The position numbers and the translations under genes were made by a program. The notes below the pieces were generated by a model. The model saw only the letters and a program-made list of their open reading frames with translations. It ran no database searches and was not told the origin of the DNA. Below are positions 53,875 through 64,000 of a stretch of DNA of 64,000 nt, piece after piece. Source of the stretch: Terriglobales bacterium (lineage in GTDB: Bacteria; Acidobacteriota; Terriglobia; Terriglobales; Acidobacteriaceae); NCBI GenBank assembly GCA_035567895.1, contig DATMPC010000022.1, forward strand, positions 1 through 64,000. Reading direction: 5' to 3'. The number at the start of each line of letters is the position of its first letter. The first letter of the stretch is position 1.

Positions 53875-54468
53875 ATGGCCCTGGTTCCAATGGTAGTCGA
53901 GCAGACCAGCCGCGGAGAGCGCGCTTACGACATCTATTCGCGCCTGCTGCGGGACAACATCGTTTTCATCGGCACGCCGATCGACGACATGATCGCCAAT
54001 CTCGTTATCGCGCAAATGCTCTTCCTGGCTGCGGAGGATCCCGAAAAGGACATCCAGCTTTACATCAACTCTCCCGGTGGATCGATTACTTCCGGAATGG
54101 CCATCTACGACACCATGCAGTTCGTCAAGAACGACATCATGACGATCTGCATTGGGCAAGCGGCCAGCATGGCGGCTGTGCTTCTCGCGGCGGGCACCGC
54201 CAAGAAGCGCTTTGCTCTGCCTAATTCGAGAATTCTGATCCACCAGCCTCATATCATGGGCGGTGGCATCTCCGGTCAGGCGACGGATATCGACATTCAC
54301 GCGCGCGAGATCCTGCGCATGCGCGAAATCATGAACAACATCATGGCCAAGCACACTGGCCAGAAGCTGGAGAGGGTGGAGAAAGACGTAGAACGCGACT
54401 TCATCATGAACGCGCAGCAGAGCAAGGATTACGGCATCGTCGACGACATAATCTACAAGCACAAGTAG
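53875..54468 (+). CDS. clpP: ATP-dependent Clp protease proteolytic subunit
   Basis: A 197-residue ClpP serine peptidase forming the tetradecameric barrel with ClpX. Catalytic Ser is in [14 protein letters not shown], His in RILIHQPH, and the Asp region follows [20 protein letters not shown]. The ATG at 53875 has AAAGGA nine bases before it; a GTG at 53854 is a weaker alternative. tig precedes by 103 bases and clpX follows after 277 bases. Confidence 0.96.
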   Translation: MALVPMVVEQTSRGERAYDIYSRLLRDNIVFIGTPIDDMIANLVIAQMLFLAAEDPEKDIQLYINSPGGSITSGMAIYDTMQFVKNDIMTICIGQAASMAAVLLAAGTAKKRFALPNSRILIHQPHIMGGGISGQATDIDIHAREILRMREIMNNIMAKHTGQKLERVEKDVERDFIMNAQQSKDYGIVDDIIYKHK

Positions 54469-54710
54469 TGCTGCAGGTGTTGAACGGGATTTTCGGAGTT
54501 TCTTACGTGTATTGCACAAAAGTCACAGGCGTTCGTTACTTTTGAACCGGGGTGGTGAACACTTTTGCACTTGAAATAACGTTAGAATGTGGCCAGTGCG
54601 ATAACAACTCCAGGTCCCCCAGCTTGGTTTGCTCGACGGAAAAGGGTGCTTCGCGCGCCTTAGTCCCAACGTAATCGGTTCTTCGCAGTATTGATCGGTC
54701 GCAGTCGATA

Positions 54711-54736
54711 GGGTAGACAGTGGTTAGGGTAGACAG
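54711..54736. repeat. Direct repeat GGGTAGACAG x2 before clpX
   Basis: Identical 10-mers at 54711-54720 and 54727-54736, one turn and a half apart. The second ends at the GGAG ribosome site of clpX. Could be a protein-binding pair or a chance duplicate. Confidence 0.4.
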
Positions 54737-54745
54737 GAGTACATC

Positions 54746-56020
54746 GTGAAAACGCGTTCCGGATCTGAAGATAGCCTACGTTGTTCGTTCTGCCACAAGT
54801 CTCAGGACGCAGTCGCCAAGCTGATCTCCTCACCAAGTGATTACCCGCGCGCTTACATCTGCGATGAATGCGTTGCGGTCTGCAATTCGATCCTTGAAGA
54901 CGACCGAACAGAGACACATTCCACTGCTGCTCCCAATCATCTGCCAAAGCCTGCCGAGGTGAAGCAGTTCCTCGACGAATATGTAATCGGGCAGGACCAG
55001 ACGAAGAAGAAGCTCGCAGTAGCGGTTTACAACCACTACAAGCGCATCCACATGAACCGCAATCGCAACGGCGAAGTGGAACTCACAAAATCGAACATCA
55101 TGCTGATAGGGCCGACCGGCAGCGGCAAGACGCTGCTGGCTCAGACGCTCGCCAAGATGCTCGATGTGCCCTTCGCGATTGTTGATGCCACTACACTCAC
55201 CGAAGCCGGCTATGTTGGTGAGGATGTCGAGAACATCATCCTCAAGCTGCTGCAGGCGGCGGACGGCGACGTAGGACGCGCGCAGACCGGAATCATCTAT
55301 ATCGATGAAATCGACAAGATTGGCCGCAAGGACGAGAACCCTTCAATCACTCGCGACGTTTCGGGTGAGGGCGTGCAACAAGCATTGCTGAAGATCCTCG
55401 AAGGTACGGTCGCGAATGTTCCGCCCCAAGGCGGCCGCAAGCACCCGCACCAGGAGTTCACTCCGGTTGACACGACTAACATCCTTTTCATTTGCGGCGG
55501 CGCGTTCGTTGGCCTGGAGAAAGTAATTGGGCGGCGAATCGGGAAGAAGGCGCTGGGCTTTAAGGCAGAACCCAAAGAGGGTGAAGCCCCGGTTCCAGCC
55601 ATTCCCAAACGCGACACCGAGATGCTGGGCAAGGTTGAGCCGACCGACCTCATCAAGTTTGGTCTCATTCCTGAATTTGTCGGTCGGCTGCCTGTCGTAG
55701 GAGTTCTCGATGAACTCGACGAGAATGCACTGGTCGAGATCCTGACCAAGCCGCGCAATGCCATAATCAAGCAATACCAGCGGCTGTTTGAGTTCGAGAA
55801 CGTCCGGCTCAAGTTCAGCGAAGACGCTACTCGTGCCGTTGCCCGCGAGGCCCTCCAAAGGAAGGTCGGCGCTCGAGGATTACGCATGATTCTGGAAGAC
55901 CTGATGCTCGACCTGATGTACCACCTCCCCAGCCAGAAGCGGCTCAAGGAGTTCGAGGTAAGCCGTGAAATGGTGGAAAAACGCGACGTATCCATCCCAA
56001 TGATGGAAAAAGCTGGGTAA
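54746..56020 (+). CDS. clpX: ATP-dependent Clp protease ATP-binding subunit ClpX
   Basis: A 424-residue AAA+ unfoldase that delivers substrates to ClpP. N-terminal C4 zinc finger ([18 protein letters not shown]), Walker [17 protein letters not shown], Walker [12 protein letters not shown], the RKHPHQEF pore-2 region and a normal C-terminal small domain. The GVF-type pore-1 loop is represented by [12 protein letters not shown] start preceded by GGAG. The 277-base spacer from clpP has the direct repeat noted separately and no clear promoter. Confidence 0.96.
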   Translation: MKTRSGSEDSLRCSFCHKSQDAVAKLISSPSDYPRAYICDECVAVCNSILEDDRTETHSTAAPNHLPKPAEVKQFLDEYVIGQDQTKKKLAVAVYNHYKRIHMNRNRNGEVELTKSNIMLIGPTGSGKTLLAQTLAKMLDVPFAIVDATTLTEAGYVGEDVENIILKLLQAADGDVGRAQTGIIYIDEIDKIGRKDENPSITRDVSGEGVQQALLKILEGTVANVPPQGGRKHPHQEFTPVDTTNILFICGGAFVGLEKVIGRRIGKKALGFKAEPKEGEAPVPAIPKRDTEMLGKVEPTDLIKFGLIPEFVGRLPVVGVLDELDENALVEILTKPRNAIIKQYQRLFEFENVRLKFSEDATRAVAREALQRKVGARGLRMILEDLMLDLMYHLPSQKRLKEFEVSREMVEKRDVSIPMMEKAG

Positions 56021-56142
56021 AACGGGTCTCAGAGCTTGATTTGGCTGGGTGAGTTGAAGAGAATTGGCGATTTGAGCATCAGTTGTATAAGCTTAGGTTT
56101 TAAGCCCATAAGCTTAAGTTTTGGAAGTACAAAGGGGACCGA

Positions 56143-58560
56143 GTGACCCAAGCCAGGGAAAAGTTCGAAACGCGCAAGCTGCCCATGATGCCCATCCGGG
56201 ACGTCGTCATCTTCCCGCATATGATGACGCCGTTCGTTGTCGGACGCGAATCGAGTGTCCGAGCGTTGGAAGAGGCGCTTGCCGGCGATCGGAAAATCTT
56301 TCTCGCTACGCAACACGACGCCAGCGTAGACGAACCCAAGCCGAACGAAATCTACCAAGTCGGCACAATCGTCAATATTGTTCAAAGCCTCAAACTGCCC
56401 GATGGCAACATCAAAGTCCTGGTCGAAGGTGTCGAGCGCGGCAAGATTCTCCAAGTTGTCGATACCGACGGTTTCTTCCATGCCAGCGTTCGCGTAGCCA
56501 AGTACACGGTAGAAGCCACGCCTGTAATCGAACAGGCGATGCAACGTGTCACCTCATTATTCGAGCAATACGTAAAGCTGTGCCAGTCGCTGAATTACGA
56601 AACGATGATTGCAGCGGTTCGCATGGAGGACCCCTCCAAGCTGACCGACGTGATCGCCGCCAACATGCAGCTTGCGATCGAAGAAAAGCAGGAGCTGCTT
56701 GAGATCTTCGATCCGGCGGAAAGATTGAACCGGGTCGCCGACGTTCTCGAAATAGAAATCGAGAAGCTCAACATGGATCGCACCATCCAGACTCGCGTAA
56801 AGCGGCAGATGGAGCGCGCTCAGAAAGAGTACTACCTCAACGAGAAGATCAAGGCCATCCAGAAAGAGCTAGGCCGCGGCGAGAAGAGCGAATGGGACGA
56901 GCTCAAGAAGAAGGTCGATGGCGCCGGCATGCCGAAGGAAGTGCACGAGAAGGCGCTTCAGGAGCTGAAGAAGCTCGAAGCCATGCCTCCGATGTCGGCC
57001 GAATCGACGGTCTCGCGCAACTATCTTGATTGGCTGCTCGCTGTACCGTGGCGCAAGAAGTCGAAAGAGATTCGCAACATCGAATCGGCAGAGAAAATCC
57101 TTAATGAAGACCATTACGGTCTGGAGAAGATCAAAGATCGCATCCTTGAATTTCTCGCCGTCCGCCAGTTGGTGAAAAATCCGAAAGGCTCGATTCTGTG
57201 CTTCGTTGGACCTCCGGGCGTGGGAAAAACTTCGCTCGGCATGTCGATCGCGAAGGCCACTGGACGCAAGTTCGTCCGCCTATCACTCGGCGGTGTGCGT
57301 GATGAAGCAGAAATTCGTGGACATCGCCGCACTTACATCGGCGCATTACCTGGGCAGATTATTCAATCCATGAAGAAGGCCGGCACGAAGAACCCAGTCA
57401 TCATGCTCGATGAGATCGACAAGATGGCTGCGGACTTCCGCGGCGATCCGTCGGCCGCATTGCTCGAAGTTCTAGATCCAGAACAGAACTTCATGTTCCA
57501 GGATCACTACCTCGACGTCGAGTACGACCTCTCGCAGGTCTTCTTTGTCGCTACCGCTAACGTGCTGCACACCATTCCGGCTCCACTTCAGGACCGCATG
57601 GAAGTACTTCGGCTTCATGGCTACACCGAACTCGAGAAGCTGGAAATCGCCAAGCAGTACCTGGTGCGCAAACAGCGAACCGCTACCGGTTTGACGGAAT
57701 CGAACCTGGTCTTCACCGATGACGCGATCACGGAAATCATTCGCTCCTACACACGCGAGGCCGGCGTTCGCAATCTGGAGCGCGAGATCGGCAATATCTG
57801 CCGCAAGGTAGCGCGGAAGGTCGTGAAGGAAGGTCTGGAATACGCGGTAAGCGTGAACGCTGAGACGGTGTCCGAGTTCCTCGGGGTCGCGAAATTCCGC
57901 GACACGCTGGCGCACGAAAAGAGCGAAGTCGGACTCGTAACTGGCCTTGCCTGGACAGAAGTTGGTGGATCAATCCTCTCGACCGAAGTCACGATCGTCG
58001 ACGGCAAGGGCAAGACGACACTGACCGGCAAGCTCGGTGACGTAATGCAGGAATCAGCGCAAGCGGCGATAACGTACATCCGCTCTCGCGCACACAGGCT
58101 TGGCGTGCCCCGCGACTTCTATCGCAATATCGACATTCACATCCACGTGCCCGAAGGCGCCATTCCCAAGGATGGCCCCTCCGCTGGCATCACGATGGCC
58201 ACAGCCATCGCCAGCGCCCTCAGCAAGATCCCAGTGCGGCGCGACATCGCGATGACTGGCGAAATCACCTTACGCGGCAAGGTCCTTCCGATCGGCGGAC
58301 TCAAAGAGAAGCTGCTGGCCGCTCATCGCGCCGGCATCTTCGAAGCGATTCTGCCGAAGGACAATGAGAAGGACCTCTCCGAAGTACCTGAGAACCTTCG
58401 CAATGCCATGAAGCTCCACTTTGCGGACAACATGGACGAAGTGTTGGCAATCGCCCTGGAAGGCCCGCTGCCGCAATATAGCGGGGAGGCGGAAGGGCAA
58501 GGCCTGCCGACCGTCACGCCAACGCCGACTTCGCAGCAGCTGCCGGTACAGCATCAGTAG
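56143..58560 (+). CDS. lon: ATP-dependent Lon protease
   Basis: An 805-residue homohexameric AAA+ protease. N-terminal substrate-binding domain ([20 protein letters not shown]), coiled helical linker, Walker [21 protein letters not shown], Walker [10 protein letters not shown] and the peptidase domain with the Ser-Lys dyad: [17 protein letters not shown] (Ser) and [20 protein letters not shown] (Lys). A GTG start with AAAGGGGA upstream. Ends in a poorly conserved Pro/Gln-rich tail. A terminator lies 30 bases after the stop, so engB has its own transcript or reads through. Confidence 0.97.
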   Translation: MTQAREKFETRKLPMMPIRDVVIFPHMMTPFVVGRESSVRALEEALAGDRKIFLATQHDASVDEPKPNEIYQVGTIVNIVQSLKLPDGNIKVLVEGVERGKILQVVDTDGFFHASVRVAKYTVEATPVIEQAMQRVTSLFEQYVKLCQSLNYETMIAAVRMEDPSKLTDVIAANMQLAIEEKQELLEIFDPAERLNRVADVLEIEIEKLNMDRTIQTRVKRQMERAQKEYYLNEKIKAIQKELGRGEKSEWDELKKKVDGAGMPKEVHEKALQELKKLEAMPPMSAESTVSRNYLDWLLAVPWRKKSKEIRNIESAEKILNEDHYGLEKIKDRILEFLAVRQLVKNPKGSILCFVGPPGVGKTSLGMSIAKATGRKFVRLSLGGVRDEAEIRGHRRTYIGALPGQIIQSMKKAGTKNPVIMLDEIDKMAADFRGDPSAALLEVLDPEQNFMFQDHYLDVEYDLSQVFFVATANVLHTIPAPLQDRMEVLRLHGYTELEKLEIAKQYLVRKQRTATGLTESNLVFTDDAITEIIRSYTREAGVRNLEREIGNICRKVARKVVKEGLEYAVSVNAETVSEFLGVAKFRDTLAHEKSEVGLVTGLAWTEVGGSILSTEVTIVDGKGKTTLTGKLGDVMQESAQAAITYIRSRAHRLGVPRDFYRNIDIHIHVPEGAIPKDGPSAGITMATAIASALSKIPVRRDIAMTGEITLRGKVLPIGGLKEKLLAAHRAGIFEAILPKDNEKDLSEVPENLRNAMKLHFADNMDEVLAIALEGPLPQYSGEAEGQGLPTVTPTPTSQQLPVQHQ

Positions 58561-58589
58561 GGCAGTTTTCTCAGCAGTTAGTTTCAGTG

Positions 58590-58616
58590 AGGCCCGCGTA
58601 AGCGGGCCTTTACTTT
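58590..58616 (+). terminator. Terminator after lon
   Basis: AGGCCCGC (58590-58597) pairs with GCGGGCCT (58602-58609), 4-base loop, then TTACTTTT. Confidence 0.85.
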
Positions 58617-58628
58617 TCAATTGGTGCT

Positions 58629-58650
58629 GTGGCACAGCCGCCTCGGCTCC
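58629..58650. repeat. REP-like element (GTGGCACAGCCG family)
   Basis: GTGGCACAGCCGCCTCGGCT then CC; same 5' arm as 33309-33333 but with a truncated 3' arm. Lies in the lon/engB spacer. Confidence 0.65.
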
Positions 58651-58672
58651 AACCAGAAGTCAGATCATCACC

Positions 58673-59257
58673 ATGAAAGTCCACGCCCGCTTTCTGAAAT
58701 CTGCTGCTGCTCCCGAGCACTTCCCTGCTCCAGACGTACCTGAAGTAGCGTTTCTAGGACGTTCGAATGTCGGCAAATCAAGTCTGATTAACGCACTGCT
58801 CGGAGTCAAGATCGCGCACGTGAGTTCCACTCCGGGAAGAACACGGACCATCAACTTCATCGAGCTGCGGCAAAAAACCGACACATTGGAGCCGGACCTG
58901 ATGCTTGCCGATCTGCCGGGTTATGGCTACGCAAAGATCTCGAAAGAAATTAGCGCCGAGTGGCCAAAGTTCATTGAGCCTTACTTGTCTGAACGCGAAT
59001 CTCTGCGCTTGTGCGTATGTTTGATTGATGCAAACGTGGCTGCGCAAAAGAGTGACCGCCAACTAATTGATTGGCTGCAGCACAACGATAAGGAGTTGCT
59101 GGTTGTAGCGACAAAGGCGGATCGGCTCTCGTCGAATCAGCTCAGTAAAGCGCTTGCGCAACTCAGGCGCGAGCACCAGGTAGAACAGATTCTTCCGGTG
59201 TCAGCGAAGACTGGAGCGGGAATTAGTGAGCTATGGCGGCACCTGAAGCTAACGTAG
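58673..59257 (+). CDS. engB: Ribosome biogenesis GTP-binding protein EngB/YsxC
   Basis: A 194-residue GTPase needed for large-subunit assembly. G1 EVAFLGRSNVGKSSLINALL, G2/G3 region (TPGRTRTINF, LADLPGYGYAKI), G4 VVATKADRLSS, G5 PVSAKTGAGIS. The ATG at 58673 starts at the normal position (MKVHARFLKSAAAPEHFPAP); the frame is open further upstream but over the lon end and a terminator. The stop codon lies inside a perfect palindrome. Confidence 0.95.
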   Translation: MKVHARFLKSAAAPEHFPAPDVPEVAFLGRSNVGKSSLINALLGVKIAHVSSTPGRTRTINFIELRQKTDTLEPDLMLADLPGYGYAKISKEISAEWPKFIEPYLSERESLRLCVCLIDANVAAQKSDRQLIDWLQHNDKELLVVATKADRLSSNQLSKALAQLRREHQVEQILPVSAKTGAGISELWRHLKLT

Positions 59258-59281
59258 AGACGCAGCATGCTGCGTCTCTAC
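59254..59281. repeat. 28-bp perfect palindrome at the engB stop
   Basis: GTAGAGACGCAGCA (59254-59267) followed directly by its complement TGCTGCGTCTCTAC (59268-59281), no loop. It includes the engB stop codon (TAG at 59255-59257). It may also serve as a terminator stem for one of the converging genes. Confidence 0.85.
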
Positions 59282-59296
59282 CATTAAAAGTTGGGG

Positions 59297-61891
59297 CTAG
59301 TTGCCGGCTCCCGTTCCGGTACTGCGCGCTACCAACCACCCTTGCAGGTTCGATCCTTGCATCTTCTTCAAATCTGCACAGGCGTTAATGCGTTCCACTG
59401 ACTGCCGCAGCGTCCGCTCTGTTGCGGGCACGGTGTGAACCTTGAAGAAGGCGCTCACGGTGGAAGCTGCATCGGTATCACAAAAGTTTCCTGCCCCTGC
59501 GACGAGTGAGGAGCCGCTCGAGGTCGTAAACGTTTTTTCGACATCCCCCCAGTGGCCCTGAATGAATTTCCAGGCTTCCGTTCGCGTATACGGGTTCCGC
59601 AGGAAATCGCTTATGTATCCCGTAGAGTCCTGATTGCGTATCGCTCCCGACACACCCAATGCTAGCGCCTGACGTGTAAGCTCTGGCTTCTCGAAATGCG
59701 CGAGCGCATACATGAATCGGCCCCGCATCACCTGGTCAGTACTTCCTTTCAGCCGCTGCACGATCTGGTCATAAAGAGCCTGATCACCCTGAGCCGCGGC
59801 GATCTCGAGTGCGGGACGGATCAGCAACGGGTCTACCGAGCCTGGATCCTCCAGAACCTTCTGTGCCAGCTGACGAGCCTCCGCGATCACCGCAGGATCG
59901 CGCCCGACGATCCCGAGCACATCAAACAGATCCGCACGCAACGCTTTTTCCTGCGGGTCCCGAGTGTCTGCCAGCAAGTCATATGTCGGATGCAGGATGC
60001 TGCGAACCAATTGACGGAATGAGTCGCGATCACCTGGGCTGACGAGCTTGTCGTCGATATATGCGAGATTTTCCAGGACATCCTTCCAAACCTGTCGCAG
60101 GCGCTCGCCCTTGAGTTGCGAAACCAAGTCGAGATAATTGCTGATCGAGATTCGCCCAACGCGCATCAGGGCCCATTCATCACTGACCATCGAAATGCGA
60201 TCAGCCGGAGTGAGTTTCGTCTGGAGACCCTTGGTCAGCTCATCGCGAAGCTTCTGTTCGTACTCCGTGCGGTAGTAACCGTGTCCATCCAGATTCGCGA
60301 ATGCCGGTCCACTAGCGGAAGACTTGGCCTGCTGACCTCGCTCCGCAAGGACAAAACATGAGCTGACGCTTTCAGGAGAAAGATTCTTGTGACATACCGG
60401 CACGGTCCATACCTGCGGGCTTGTCCCTAATAGCTGACGATCATTGAAGAAGCGCTCCTGTGACACCGAGAGTTGACCGTCCGACTCCTGTGAAACATGC
60501 AGCAAAGGCGCACCGGGCTGTACGATGAAGCTCGACATGATCTTGTCTGCCGGCTTGCCTGACGCCTGAGTAATCGCGCTCCAGAAATCTTCCGCAGTCG
60601 CATTTCCGTACGAATGCGCCAGCAAATAATTGTGCACGCCCTTGCGGAAGAGCTCAGGATCGACGTAATGCTCCACCATCCGCAGCACGGCGGCGGCTTT
60701 ACCATAGGCGATACCGTCAAAGAGCTCGTTGATCTCGGCGGGAGTCTCAGCCTTCTGCCGGATTGGACGCGTATTCTTCAGCGCGTCCAGACTGAGCGAG
60801 CGAGTGGTTTCTGCAAGCTCGCTCAAAGCTTCGTTCCACTCCGGCTTCCACTTCGCCACTGGCTTCGATTCGAGCCAGGTGGCAAATCCCTCGTTGAGCC
60901 AGAGGTTATCCCACCACTTCATCGTCACCAGATCGCCAAACCATTGGTGTGCCATTTCATGGGCGGCAACAGCAGCAACTAGCTCGTAGTTGTCGACATT
61001 CGCGACCTTCGGATCCAGCAGGATGAAACTCTCGCGGTAGGTGATCGCGCCTGCGTTCTCCATCGCGCCAGCTTCAAAATCGGGAATGGCTATCAAATCC
61101 AGTTTTCCGAACGGATACTTGATGCCGAAGTAATCGTTGTAGTAATGCATGATGTATTCGGCGGCTTCGAGTGCGAACTTTCCTTGATCTGTCTTGTCGG
61201 GAGTAGCACAGACGCGAATAGGAATGCCGTCGGAAGATCCGCTTACGCATTGAAAATCGCCTACGAGCAGCGCAACCAGATAGGTAGAGAGCTTCTTCGT
61301 CGTTGCAAACTTGAGAGTATGTTTGTCTTCGGAAGGACCTGGCGTATCAGCAACGAGTCTCTCGTTCGAAATGGCTGTATCGCCCTTGTCTACAACCAGA
61401 GTGATGTCAAATGTCGCCTTCCTATCGGGCTCATCGAAACAAGGAAAAGCGCGACGGGCATCCGTGGACTCAAACTGTGTGACAGCATATCGGCGCTTTG
61501 GCGTTTCACTCAAGTAGAAGCCACGCAATTTGTCGTTCAGGATTCCCGTAAAGACGATGTGCAGACGAGCTGGGCCTGCCGGGATCGTTCGCGGAGCGAT
61601 GATGTTGGCCTGTTCGCGGTCGTCATCGATTGTGACTTTGGCATTCAGCGTTGCGCCATGCGTCTCAACGGTTGCTGAGGCGAACTTGATCTCTAGGGAA
61701 TTAATCGTGATCATCGTCGTCGGCTTCAGCACGCGAACATCGATGATCTCGTCACCGGAAAAAGTCGCATCTTTCAGGTTAGGTGTGAAGCTGAGCTGAT
61801 AGTGCTCTGGTACGACCCCTTGTGGAAGCCGCTGCGCCTGCAGATTTTTAACCGCGATGAGGCTTAGGAAAAACAATAAGAACTTCTTCAT
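59297..61891 (-). CDS. M1 family aminopeptidase, exported
   Basis: An 864-residue zinc aminopeptidase N-type enzyme. Signal peptide MKKFLLFFLSLIAVKNLQAQ. Substrate-binding GAMEN is in FEAGAMENAGAITYRES, and the zinc site is HEMAHQWFGDLVTMKWWDN followed by LNEGFATW (third ligand Glu). The ERAP1_C-like helical domain follows to the end. The export signal suggests a periplasmic or secreted peptidase. It starts 10 bases after the hutI stop, so it probably belongs to the same transcript as hutU-hutI. Confidence 0.94.
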   Translation of the reverse strand: MKKFLLFFLSLIAVKNLQAQRLPQGVVPEHYQLSFTPNLKDATFSGDEIIDVRVLKPTTMITINSLEIKFASATVETHGATLNAKVTIDDDREQANIIAPRTIPAGPARLHIVFTGILNDKLRGFYLSETPKRRYAVTQFESTDARRAFPCFDEPDRKATFDITLVVDKGDTAISNERLVADTPGPSEDKHTLKFATTKKLSTYLVALLVGDFQCVSGSSDGIPIRVCATPDKTDQGKFALEAAEYIMHYYNDYFGIKYPFGKLDLIAIPDFEAGAMENAGAITYRESFILLDPKVANVDNYELVAAVAAHEMAHQWFGDLVTMKWWDNLWLNEGFATWLESKPVAKWKPEWNEALSELAETTRSLSLDALKNTRPIRQKAETPAEINELFDGIAYGKAAAVLRMVEHYVDPELFRKGVHNYLLAHSYGNATAEDFWSAITQASGKPADKIMSSFIVQPGAPLLHVSQESDGQLSVSQERFFNDRQLLGTSPQVWTVPVCHKNLSPESVSSCFVLAERGQQAKSSASGPAFANLDGHGYYRTEYEQKLRDELTKGLQTKLTPADRISMVSDEWALMRVGRISISNYLDLVSQLKGERLRQVWKDVLENLAYIDDKLVSPGDRDSFRQLVRSILHPTYDLLADTRDPQEKALRADLFDVLGIVGRDPAVIAEARQLAQKVLEDPGSVDPLLIRPALEIAAAQGDQALYDQIVQRLKGSTDQVMRGRFMYALAHFEKPELTRQALALGVSGAIRNQDSTGYISDFLRNPYTRTEAWKFIQGHWGDVEKTFTTSSGSSLVAGAGNFCDTDAASTVSAFFKVHTVPATERTLRQSVERINACADLKKMQGSNLQGWLVARSTGTGAGN

Positions 61892-61901
61892 GCGATATTC
61901 C

Positions 61902-63191
61902 TTAATGAATTGCGAGCTGGCCGTTCAGCACGGTTGCACGACAAGTTTCTCTTCCGAACCAGTAACAGATCTCGCGATAGTCTCTTGCGTCGAAAACGGC
62001 TAGATCCGCATCTTTCCCCACTTCGATACTTCCCTTTTTGCTTCCAAGGCGCAGCGAGTGCGCAGCATTGATGGTTGCGGCACAGATCGCTTCTGCCGGA
62101 CTCACACGCATTTGCGTGCACGCGAGTGAGAGCACCAACGGCATGCTGGTTGTTGGCGACGTTCCCGGATTGAAATCCGTAGCCAGGGCGATTGCCGCGC
62201 CCGCGTCGATCAACCGCCGCGCTTTAGGGTACGAATGAGCCAAGAAGTATGAGGCTCCGGGCAGCAGTGTGCAAATTGTGCTCTGCTGCGCCATGGACTG
62301 CAAATCTTTGTCGGTCAAACAATCCAGATGGTCATAAGAAGCCGGTTCGAATCTGGATAGCCTGGATAGATCCTGCGGAGTGAATTGGCAAACATGCGCT
62401 CGTGTTCCTAGGCCGACTTTTTGTGCAGCGTCGAAGACTCGTTCCGTTTGCGCGATCGTAAACGCTCCACGTTCGCAGAAGACATCGACGAACTCGGCGA
62501 GCTTTTCCCGAGCCACTTTGGGAATCATTTCGTTGCATACAAGATCCACATAGGCATCGGGTCGTTGCTGAAACTCGGCAGGCACAACATGGGCGCCCAA
62601 AAGGGTGGAGCTCACAGTCCCGGACCATTGCTGCGCCGCTCGGCGGATCGCGCGCAGCGACTTTAGCTCTGAGTCCGTCGAGAGCCCATAGCCGGATTTC
62701 GCCTCGACGGTTGTGGTTCCCGAGCGTTCCATATCCTCGAAGGCGCGCAACACGGTGCTCGACAACTCTTCCTCGCTCGCCTTACGCACACCTTCCATGC
62801 TGGAACGAATACCGCCTCCGGCCTTGGCAATCTCCTCGTACGTGCTTCCATGAATCCGCTGCTCAAAATCGATCAGGCGAGGCAAGACAAATACAGGATG
62901 TGTGTGGGAATCCACAAATCCCGGCAGGACCGTACCTCGCCTGCAATCGAAGACTCGAAGATCCGCTCCAATCTCCTGCGTCGCCCGCGCTCCAACTTCG
63001 ACCTCGGAGCCAACAGCAACAATTTTTCCATCACGACAGAAGACGGCGGTGTTCTGAAGAATTCCCAGCTCCAGCAGCTCTCGACCGCGAAGCGGTTGGT
63101 TTCGACCAGCGACGTCCTTCAACGTAAGCAACTGGCCAATATTGGTTAGCAGGAGAGGTTTGGCTACGCCCTGCGCAGGAATGGCGCTCAC
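61902..63191 (-). CDS. hutI: Imidazolonepropionase
   Basis: A 429-residue amidohydrolase of histidine degradation, converting imidazolone-5-propionate to formiminoglutamate. Metal motifs: [14 protein letters not shown] (HxH), then [11 protein letters not shown] and [11 protein letters not shown] (Asp), with [20 protein letters not shown]. Its start overlaps the hutU stop (ATGA), confirming a hutUI operon. Normal length. Confidence 0.95.
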   Translation of the reverse strand: MSAIPAQGVAKPLLLTNIGQLLTLKDVAGRNQPLRGRELLELGILQNTAVFCRDGKIVAVGSEVEVGARATQEIGADLRVFDCRRGTVLPGFVDSHTHPVFVLPRLIDFEQRIHGSTYEEIAKAGGGIRSSMEGVRKASEEELSSTVLRAFEDMERSGTTTVEAKSGYGLSTDSELKSLRAIRRAAQQWSGTVSSTLLGAHVVPAEFQQRPDAYVDLVCNEMIPKVAREKLAEFVDVFCERGAFTIAQTERVFDAAQKVGLGTRAHVCQFTPQDLSRLSRFEPASYDHLDCLTDKDLQSMAQQSTICTLLPGASYFLAHSYPKARRLIDAGAAIALATDFNPGTSPTTSMPLVLSLACTQMRVSPAEAICAATINAAHSLRLGSKKGSIEVGKDADLAVFDARDYREICYWFGRETCRATVLNGQLAIH

Positions 63192-64000
63192 TCGTGTCGG
63201 CCACCCGTGACTGAAGAATTCGGAATCGAAGATCCAGTCGTATCTTTCCGCGGCCCTGAACCCCGCTGCATGGGGATGTGAACACCCGTGCGATCGGCGA
63301 AAGACTGCGCCTCTTGATAGCCAGCATCAGCGTGCCTGGCAACTCCGATGCCCGGATCGTTGGTGAGGACCCGCTCGATGCGCTTTGCCATTATGTCCGT
63401 GCCATCGGCAACCGTCACCTGGCCGGCGTGCTGCGAATACCCAATGCCCACTCCGCCGCCGTTGTGGATAGAGACCCAGCTTGCGCCGCTGGCAGTATTC
63501 AGCAAGGCATTAAGAAAGGCCCAGTCTGCGATGGCATCGCTGCCATCCTTCATGGACTCGGTTTCCCGAAATGGAGACGCGACAGAACCACAATCAAGAT
63601 GGTCGCGACCGATAACGATTGGAGCTTTAAGTTTGCCGCGCTTCACAAGATCGTTCATCGCCAGTCCGAACTGGGCACGTTCTCCGTAACCTAGCCAGCA
63701 GATACGCGCAGGCAATCCCTGGAATCGAATCCGTTTGCGTGCCAAATTGATCCAGCGACTGAGAATCTGGTTTTCAGGAAACATCTCCAGGATTAGGTCG
63801 TCGGTTACAGCAATGTCTGACGGCTCTCCTGAAAGGGCAACCCAGCGAAATGGCCCGCGTCCTTCGCAGAAGAGCGGACGAATGTATGCTGGAACAAATC
63901 CGGGAAAATCGTAGGCATTCTTGACGCCACGCTCGAACGCGAATGTGCGAATGTTGTTGCCGTAGTCAAAGGTCACCGATCCCGACTTCTGCAGTTCCAG
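63188..64000 (-). CDS. hutU: Urocanate hydratase, C-terminal part (5' end outside window)
   Basis: C-terminal 270 residues of urocanase, which hydrates urocanate to imidazolone-propionate with tightly bound NAD+. The signature [20 protein letters not shown], the substrate loop [20 protein letters not shown] and [20 protein letters not shown], and [20 protein letters not shown] are intact. The gene continues across the right edge; only the C-terminal half is seen. It overlaps hutI by four bases. Confidence 0.95.
   Translation of the reverse strand: MELQKSGSVTFDYGNNIRTFAFERGVKNAYDFPGFVPAYIRPLFCEGRGPFRWVALSGEPSDIAVTDDLILEMFPENQILSRWINLARKRIRFQGLPARICWLGYGERAQFGLAMNDLVKRGKLKAPIVIGRDHLDCGSVASPFRETESMKDGSDAIADWAFLNALLNTASGASWVSIHNGGGVGIGYSQHAGQVTVADGTDIMAKRIERVLTNDPGIGVARHADAGYQEAQSFADRTGVHIPMQRGSGPRKDTTGSSIPNSSVTGGRHE

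Noticed and set aside
55297-55995. Minus-strand frame (232 codons) inside clpX
   Set aside because: Ser/Arg-rich antisense of a highly conserved gene.

Overview
The window looks like chromosomal DNA of an acidobacterium (Terriglobia/Koribacter-like). Supporting features are an ADOP-type orphan FtsX/MacB permease, an ECF42 sigma factor paired with a DGPF (YCII) protein, a DUF5668/DUF4097 envelope cluster, a type IV pilin of the short acidobacterial kind, moderately high GC, frequent ATGA/TGATG gene overlaps, and many small inverted-repeat elements in the spacers. No rRNA, tRNA, CRISPR array, phage or transposase gene was seen. The assignment rests on gene families, not on a search.

Layout. 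1-9.8 kb: a partial type IV pilin gene with a sigma-54-type promoter, then a surface-glycosylation island. It has two GT-C-like membrane proteins (one with TPRs), a GT2 polyprenyl-phosphate-type glycosyltransferase and a methyltransferase on the plus strand, facing a minus-strand operon of HAD-UbiA fusion, DprE1-like oxidase and DprE2-like reductase. The last three match the route to polyprenyl-phosphate-arabinofuranose. Next to a pilin this resembles the D-arabinofuranose pilin glycosylation loci of some Pseudomonas. 9.8-10.5 kb: a repeat-rich spacer with a strong terminator. 10.5-25 kb: housekeeping and salvage genes (M16 peptidase, rlmN, PfkB kinase, MTA phosphorylase, zincin-like protein, isopropylmalate-dehydrogenase-type enzyme, YgfZ, DUF1844, MBL hydrolase, ribF, VOC), ending in a putative Fur-controlled beta-barrel/cytochrome c pair. 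25-33 kb: DUF4254, a membrane pyrophosphatase preceded by a consensus promoter and a long structured leader, M28 peptidase, glgC. 33.3-38.2 kb: an accessory region with a REP pair, the DGPF/ECF42 pair, a 561-bp inverted-repeat cassette holding only a GxxExxY gene, and the ADOP permease. 39-43 kb: an ECF sigma, anti-sigma and LiaF/DUF4097 envelope-stress cluster. 43-52 kb: cmk, an AlkZ-like gene, mutL, aspS, ilvE, a type-5 UDG and small genes, with an inverted-repeat element in most spacers; two elements have replaced the 3' ends of coding sequences. 52-59 kb: the protein quality-control block tig-clpP-clpX-lon-engB. 59-64 kb: a minus-strand run of hutU (partial), hutI and an M1 aminopeptidase.

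The most novel signals are the pilin-linked arabinose-lipid island, the GxxExxY cassette with 45-bp inverted repeats, the structured leader before the divergent pyrophosphatase, and the families of small palindromic repeats that reach into gene ends.
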